This document shows, piece after piece, positions 59,201 to 64,000 of a stretch of DNA of 64,000 nt. The translations under genes and the position numbers were made by a program. A model generated the notes under the pieces. It had not been told where the DNA came from, did no database searches, and saw only the letters and a list, made by a program, of their open reading frames with translations. The DNA is from Puccinellia tenuiflora (lineage: Eukaryota > Streptophyta > Magnoliopsida > Poales > Poaceae): the NCBI GenBank assembly GCA_012064385.1, contig QRDG01000473.1, forward strand, positions 7,101,505 through 7,165,504, in the 5' to 3' direction. Numbering within the stretch: the stretch's first letter is position 1; the number at the start of each line of letters is the position of its first letter.

Positions 59201-60984
59201 TTTGATCACCCCATCTTGGCATAGCTTAAATTGTGATTGAAGTGATCTTTAATGAACTTAACCAGGACACAAATTTTCACATCTGTCAAACACATTATGG
59301 CCAAAAGCCATTATCTACAAAATTAAATAATTAAACGCTTCATACGCACTTGACAACTATATATGTCACGACAAAATGTCTACAAGCCTATACAACAGAG
59401 CAAGAAATATTATCATGTGACGATTGGTTCTGCTAGTGATGATATTCACACAACAAACTTATGAGGTTATTAACTTTAGAAACTTGATTAAATCACTGCT
59501 AATTCTGTATCCACGAGAAATTCACATGGAGCAATGCACTAGACATTAAAAACACATTATCAGGCCGCCAAATACCAGCGATAGCATTGTTATAACAGAA
59601 TATGTCCATAGCTTTGCTAATTAGCATGCATCAATGACAAAGAAGACCAGCACACTAGCCATGATGCATTGTGCGCAATGTACACTTCAATCAGCATCAT
59701 AACTACTACAGGGAAAAAATGCATAACACATATAACACCAGATGAGATTCGGCTGCTTTCCTAGACTACCGGCTACAAGGATTTTGCTAACCATGGAAAA
59801 TAAAAATAAAATATTTTCGGCTAACTATAAATAGGAAGCTTAGAGTTTACAAAACTTAAGCTCAACATATTTAAGAAATCATCTCTAGCTGATTGGATAC
59901 AGCAAACATTGGAAGTAAAACTGCTAGCATCCAGAAAAGAAACTTTGTTCACAGTGGACCATAGGAACAAATAGTTGGCACAGGTTATAACTGATCTACA
60001 CAGATGGGCATTAGCTGGTTAGTTTCATCTACTTATCAAGTTTATTTCTGGACTGTGGTAAATTGTTCTTTATCACTGAAATAGGCTATAATAACACGTA
60101 GACAACAATTGTGACTTCTTTAAGTACCTTCCCCTCTCAATCAAACATTATATTTAGCAAAACCTAAGCAAGTTATACCCTAAATAAAGACAAACAAAGG
60201 GGGGTACAAGCACACACTCGATGGGCAGCTGAACTTCAGCGATGCCAGTGGTCCACTGGGTTGAGCTTTCTTCCATGTTCTTCTTCCTCGCCTACAAACA
60301 AACAATACAGCACACATCATTGCAGTCCCACAACACCACGAACAATCTCACCTTGAGGAGTGAATCACAGAGCTATTCAGCCACAAACCTTCAGATGGTC
60401 CGGCACAACGTAGAGCTCATCCACCTCGTCCTTATCGTCCTTGTCGTTCAACTCGATCTCCTTGCCCCTCTTCTTCAACAGCTCGTTCTCCACATACCTC
60501 AACCTTCAAAGATCAGACCCAGGTTTGTGTCAATCCCGGTAACAAGGCGCAGCATCACACTGGCAAGAAAAAACACATAGGGATACAGGTACAACCACGC
60601 ACATATTGGGGTCTTCGATGGTGACGGCAGTCTCCTGCGCAAAGGTGTCCTGCAGGACCAGGTCCTCCTTACCCTCGCCGGCTGCCCCAGCCCCGCCGCC
60701 TCCTCGGCCACGGGCGGAGGACCCGTCAGTGGTGGCGGCGGCGCCGGTGGCTACGGACGCTGCCGGGATGCCCAGCTTCCTCTCCCGGAGCTTCTGCATG
60801 TACTTAATCTCCTCCAGAGCGACGCTGCAAGGGGTGGACGAAACGGCATCAGAGAGAAACCCTAGGGAAGCAAGAGAGGGAGCGTGTTGTAGAGAGCGAG
60901 AGATGGGTACCGGCGGACGTCCTCGTCGTCGGAGTGGTCGGCGGCGTCCGGCTCGTGGCTCCGCTTGCGAAAGTTTTTTGGCAT
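56244..60984 (-). CDS. TLS1: TLS1/C9orf78 homolog (HCA59 family), spliceosome-associated, six exons, 271 aa
   Basis: Exons, minus strand: 60984-60911, 60824-60603, 60503-60389, 60291-60218, 57738-57581 and 56416-56244. All five introns are GT-AG and the phases join to 816 bp. The protein starts MPKNFRKRSHEPDAADHSDD and continues EEIKYMQKLRERKLG. A Gly/Ala-rich variable segment follows, then EDLVLQDTFAQE, LRYVENELLKKRGKEIE, ELYVVPDHLK, TTGIAEVQLPIEYKLRNIEE and ADYFHRGRDYAENLRR, ending RFRKREKFRVMRR. This order matches the Hep_59/HCA59 family. Fission yeast Tls1 and human C9orf78 act with the spliceosome (Brr2), so a nuclear splicing role is inferred. No disabling change is seen. Intron 4 (2.5 kb) carries a Mutator-type element and intron 5 a tandem duplication. 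Start at 60984 is chosen because it begins the conserved N-terminus. Confidence 0.93.
56584..57075. repeat. tandem duplication of ~253 bp in TLS1 intron 5
   Basis: Two nearly identical copies (AGTTCAGTTATATAATCACA at 56591 and 56844), continuing through TACTATGGGCAACAATTGAT and GAAGATATC. The high identity implies a recent duplication. Confidence 0.88.
57902..59135. mobile_element. Mutator-like element (1234 bp) in TLS1 intron 4
   Basis: Terminal inverted repeats share TTGACACCCGAGCACAGGTG, with GGGA at both ends. It is flanked by AAAAATACG (57893-57901) and AAAAATACC (59136-59144), a 9-bp duplication with one change. No transposase. It contains a ~60-bp direct repeat (TACAAATCTGGATCA...GCATGTATGATTAGTACTAG at about 58215 and 58613) and unrecognised gene-like sequence, as in Pack-MULEs. 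Confidence 0.82.
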
Positions 60985-61190
60985 GGTGAATCAGCTGCTG
61001 CGGTCGGAGCGGTTCCGCCGGTGTTTGTGGGGATTCCTTGCCGGAGGAGCGGCCGGCGGCGAGGTTTGCAGATTTGGTTTGAACGAATTAGGGTTGGTTC
61101 GGGTCGGGGTGAGCCCGGCCGGAAAGGGCATGAACCCGATTCAGAGAGGTTCGAGCCCGTTGCTACGCACAGGGCCCACAGAGGCAAAGG
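60985..61190 (-). promoter_or_regulatory. TLS1 5' region with telo-box
   Basis: GC-rich sequence upstream of the start codon. The minus strand has AACCCTAATTCG near 61096-61085, a telo-box-like element frequent in promoters of plant housekeeping genes. The transcription start is not fixed. Confidence 0.4.
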
Positions 61191-61326
61191 TTTTTTTTTT
61201 TATTTTGAGGGCCCACAGAGGCAAGGTGATCGCGCGAGCGTGTTTGATTGATTTCGGGTCTCCACAGAAAGAGGTCGTGGCAAAACGAGCGTGACAAAAT
61301 GTCTCGTGAAAAGAAATGTTTATTTA

Positions 61327-61360
61327 CTAGCAAAAGTGCCCGTAAGTTACAACGGCTTTA
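61327..61360 (-). mobile_element. possible Helitron 3' terminus (minus strand)
   Basis: The minus strand reads GCCGTTGTAACTTACGGGC, an imperfect stem, then ACTTTTG and CTAG followed by T. It resembles a common grass Helitron end. The other end was not found. 61361-61830 shows one Stowaway-like half terminus (near 61391) and no supported gene. Confidence 0.4.
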
Positions 61361-61839
61361 AAATTTGAACGTATTAAAAAAAATATAATACTCCCTCCGT
61401 TCCTCAAAACAGGGCGTAAATTTCCCAACTCGGCGATTAAGGCAGGCTCACGTGAGTGATTTTCTTCCCATCCTACCCTTGGCTGAAATCCCCCATGCCG
61501 CACGTCCCTATCTTCCTGGTCCCACCACAGTATCTCTTCCTTATTCTCTCGCTCGTCGTTTTCTCTTCGTCTCGTGGATTCTCCAACAGAGCCTAGCGAG
61601 GGACGTCTTCGTCCCTGGCAGTGGCGCGAGCATGGCGAGTCTAACGGCGCCGGCACCACGACGACAACAGCGGCAACACCGCCGATCTTCCATGACGACA
61701 TCAGCGGCGACCGCGGCCGCGGTGAGTCCGCACTTGCGAACTCTCCATCGAGCGGTGTCGTGGTGGGTTGCACGGCATATCCATCAGAGATGGAAAGAAG
61801 TATGGGGCAAGGCGACGATAACGCTCGCGCGGGATTGGG

Positions 61840-64000
61840 TATAAGCACGCAAACGCACGCGATATACCCAGCTTCGGGGCCCTCTTGTGGAGGTAACGCC
61901 CCTACGTCCTGCTCTTCTTGTTTCTTATTGCTTGATCACAGAGTGCGGGCTACAAGTGCTCCTAGAGCTGTATTCAGGTGGCAGCCGGCTGGAAGTCCTA
62001 GCCGGCTGGAGGTTGAAGATAATGCTATCTGCCACTGATCTCTCTTCCTTCCTTTTGTTGCCTGCCTCCCGTAGGAGGCTCTAGCCCGCCTTATATAGGC
62101 AACGGGTTAGGGTTTTGGGTTACAAGGATTTTACAGGTCTGTCCCTATGACATCATCTACTTTCTGGCCGGCTGGAGCTCGTTGCCATGATTCTGCACAG
62201 GAGATGCCCGACAGGAAGTACTGTTCACCAGGAGCGGTTATGCGGGACTGGCCCACCAGTACGGAGCTGTCGGTTGGTACGTCCGGCTTCAGCCCAGCCG
62301 GATGTCTGCCTCCGGGTAGACGCATGCGGCTTGATTCAGCCGGCGCGTTCCAGTCGGCGTCGTGCAGCCGGCACTGTTCAACCGGCCCGTGGAGTTTGAA
62401 GGGGTGATCCTCTTTGGGGTATCCGGGGTTCATCTCCCCGACACTAGCCCCCGAGACTTTGCGATCTTCCCCTTAGTCTTGGCTGTCGTGGTCGCAACGT
62501 TGAGGCTGGAAATAGGGCCGGCTGAAATTGATGCCGGGTGAAGCTGAAGCCGGGCGAAGTTGAAACTTGTGTGCGGGGAAAGCTCTGCGGGCACCCCTGC
62601 TCTTGGCTGCATACTGTTGAGGTTGACGATGACTTGTTCGGCTGCGTGGGGCCGGAACTGAAGGCCTTGGCGGCCTAGCGTGGCCGACTTGAGGGCTCAG
62701 GTCGTGGCTTACGTCAGCCACGTCCCCACGTCCCGCCCGCCTGGAGGCTCTCCCCGGGAATCGAGACAGAACGCCTCGGCTTCGTCGCTGGGATCTTATG
62801 CGGCAACCGCTCGTTAGTGGGATCTTTTACGGGCAGTTCGGCGTAACTGCACGCCACGCGTCGTGCGGAAGCACGTCTCCGCCCGCGGCTCCTTGCTCGT
62901 AAAAGGGGAAGTGGGGAACGGTTCAGGCTATCGTTCCCCATTCTCCTGCCTGCGCTCTAGCTTCAGTCTTTTCCGTGATTACCTCCTTCTTTCGCATTCT
63001 CCCAACGCTTTCTTCCTCTTCGCCGGCGGCACTTCCTCCCCGACGGGGAATCGGAACTCAATGGCAGGCACTGGAGCCTGGATGGGGTCCAGCGTCGACA
63101 GTGCGGAGCTCAAGAAGCTCCGCGACGGGATGCTCATCGGCAGCAAAGAGGAGGTCGGGATCCGTGTTCCTGACGACGAGGAGATTTGGCCGGTCGCGGC
63201 GGTGAACGAGTCCGTGGTGTTCTCCTCGCACCTGGCGAGGGGATTGGCGCTGCCGGTTAGCCCCTTCCTCCGGCAGTTCCTCGATTTTTACGGTCTGCAG
63301 CTCCACCACTTGGGGGCGAATAGCATTACGCTGCTCTCTTGCTTCGTCAACCTTTGCGAGGCGTACCTGGGCCTCTGGCCCTGCATGGAGCTGTTCGGGC
63401 TGTTCTTCTTCCTCCGCGCCCAGACTTGCGATAGGAAGTTGCGAGAGTGCGGATGCGTCTCCGTGTCCACGAAGAATGTCCTCTTTCCCAAGGTTCATCT
63501 GCTCGAATCCGTGAAGAAGTGGCAGAGCAGCTACTTCTATGTTCGGAACCTCACGGCGGAGGACCGGATTGGGCTTCCTCGGTTCAAGAATCAACTGCCT
63601 GCTGACAAGTCCTGGAACCGGAAGGCGCCTGTTGACGAAGGTCTGGAGGCGGTCGTGACGGCTCGGGTGAAGGACCTGATCGCAGGCGGACTGACCTCCA
63701 GGGACCTGACGCTGGCCTGGCTGGCTAGGCGGGTGTACCCGCTGCAGGCTCGGGCGCACAAGATGTGCTTCTATTCGGGTCTCCGGGATCCCACCCGGGC
63801 TTGCACGGAGGTCTTGGAGTTGAGCGAGTTGCGGCCCTGGGCCGGCCAGGTGATCACCGACGGGATCGAGCGGAAATGGCAGTTCGGCGTGGAGCCGTTT
63901 TCTCGCGCACGGCGCGCTCCGGTGGTTAGTTCCTTTTGCCTTTTCTTGTCTTGCGTTCCTTCAAGCCGGCTGGGTACTTATCCGGCTGGCGTGTCTTTGC
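61840..64000 (+). mobile_element. Gypsy-type retrotransposon, 5' part (LTR/leader plus gag-like ORF), runs off window
   Basis: 61850-62450 has LTR-like features of Triticeae Gypsy elements (TATACCCAGCTTCGGGGCCC, a TATATAGG box near 62093) and repeated AGCCGGCTGG words. It is followed by CTAGCCCCCGAGACTTTGCG and a leader, then the ORF at 63061. LTR boundaries and the primer site were not fixed. Confidence 0.5.
63061..64000 (+). CDS. gag-like ORF of a Gypsy element (PF04195-like 'putative gypsy type transposon'), partial
   Basis: ATG at 63061 opens a frame with no stop to the window end (313 codons). It begins MAGTGAWMGSSVDSAELKKL and contains ARGLALPVSPFLRQFLDFYG, LQLHHLGANSITLLSCFVNL and CEAYLGLWPCMELFGLFFFL, the hallmark of the PF04195 domain found in grass Gypsy elements. 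Then come KKWQSSYFYVRN and a region ending SRARRAPVV, after which GGTTAGTT may be an intron donor. It lies downstream of the LTR-like region at 61850. The true C-terminus is outside the window. An opposite-strand open frame over the same bases is a shadow. Confidence 0.75.
   Translation, partial: MAGTGAWMGSSVDSAELKKLRDGMLIGSKEEVGIRVPDDEEIWPVAAVNESVVFSSHLARGLALPVSPFLRQFLDFYGLQLHHLGANSITLLSCFVNLCEAYLGLWPCMELFGLFFFLRAQTCDRKLRECGCVSVSTKNVLFPKVHLLESVKKWQSSYFYVRNLTAEDRIGLPRFKNQLPADKSWNRKAPVDEGLEAVVTARVKDLIAGGLTSRDLTLAWLARRVYPLQARAHKMCFYSGLRDPTRACTEVLELSELRPWAGQVITDGIERKWQFGVEPFSRARRAPVVSSFCLFLSCVPSSRLGTYPAGVSL

Noticed and set aside
61388..61420. Stowaway MITE
   Set aside because: Only one CTCCCTCCGTTCC terminus was found; no matching second end or TA pair.
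61452..62038. Open frames of 130-173 aa on both strands next to the TLS1 gene
   Set aside because: No domain; the region is probably repeat-derived and merges into the LTR-like sequence downstream.
63058..63759. 233-aa minus-strand open frame
   Set aside because: It is antisense to the gag-like frame starting at 63061, which has the recognisable domain.

Overview
This is a window of a large, repeat-rich plant nuclear genome, most likely a Triticeae grass (wheat, Aegilops, barley or rye type). The evidence is nested insertions with target-site duplications, Gypsy LTRs of the TGATACGTCTC type, several CACTA elements, Stowaway, Mutator-like and Helitron pieces, and only one clearly intact host gene. 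No bacterial, viral or organellar signature was seen.

Layout. 1-12171 is the right-hand part of a CACTA element (copy A1). It carries two decayed minus-strand genes: a TNP2-type transposase (11172 to 6143) split by a solo Gypsy LTR at 7512-9017 (duplication GTCAT), and a second gene with a C48/Ulp1-like end (4234 to 815). Between them lie a 217-bp inverted repeat related to the TNP2 leader and a block of subterminal-type repeats. 12172-15950 holds a diverged piece of a ~660-bp repeat, a three-exon GRF zinc-finger/coiled-coil gene with a late premature stop, a tRNA-derived SINE and unassigned sequence. About 15900-29243 is an old minus-strand Gypsy-like element (B). A younger plus-strand relative (A, 19712-27234) is inserted in it with TG...CA ends and the duplication CATAT. 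Both have gag and protease but no reverse transcriptase or integrase, so both look non-autonomous.

29244-44636 is a second, structurally distinct CACTA-like element. It holds nine anchored copies of a ~660-bp tandem repeat, split by a 4.1-kb LINE, then a gene-like region that includes a broken Hip/FAM10 (Hsc70-interacting protein) N-terminal fragment. Its flanks do not match: an LTR on the left, and a 231-bp end of another A-type CACTA (A2) on the right. That CACTA end sits in a LINE remnant. 45346-48979 is mostly non-coding, with tandem duplications and two Mutator-type foldback MITEs with 9-bp duplications. 48980-51341 begins a third CACTA-like element and contains another 659-bp tandem array related to the first.

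51342-55500 holds an unassigned repeat, a Stowaway MITE, GC-rich sequence and a Helitron 3' end. 56244-60984 (minus) is the one convincing host gene: a six-exon TLS1/C9orf78 (HCA59 family) spliceosome-associated protein of 271 aa. Its fourth intron carries a 1.2-kb Mutator-type element. From about 61840 to the window end is a Gypsy-type retroelement with a gag-like ORF (PF04195-like) that runs off the edge.

The most interesting signals are the CACTA-internal inverted repeat that could make a self-targeting hairpin RNA, the diverged ~660-bp tandem repeat family associated with separate CACTA elements, gene capture in the second CACTA, and the mismatched flanks of that element.
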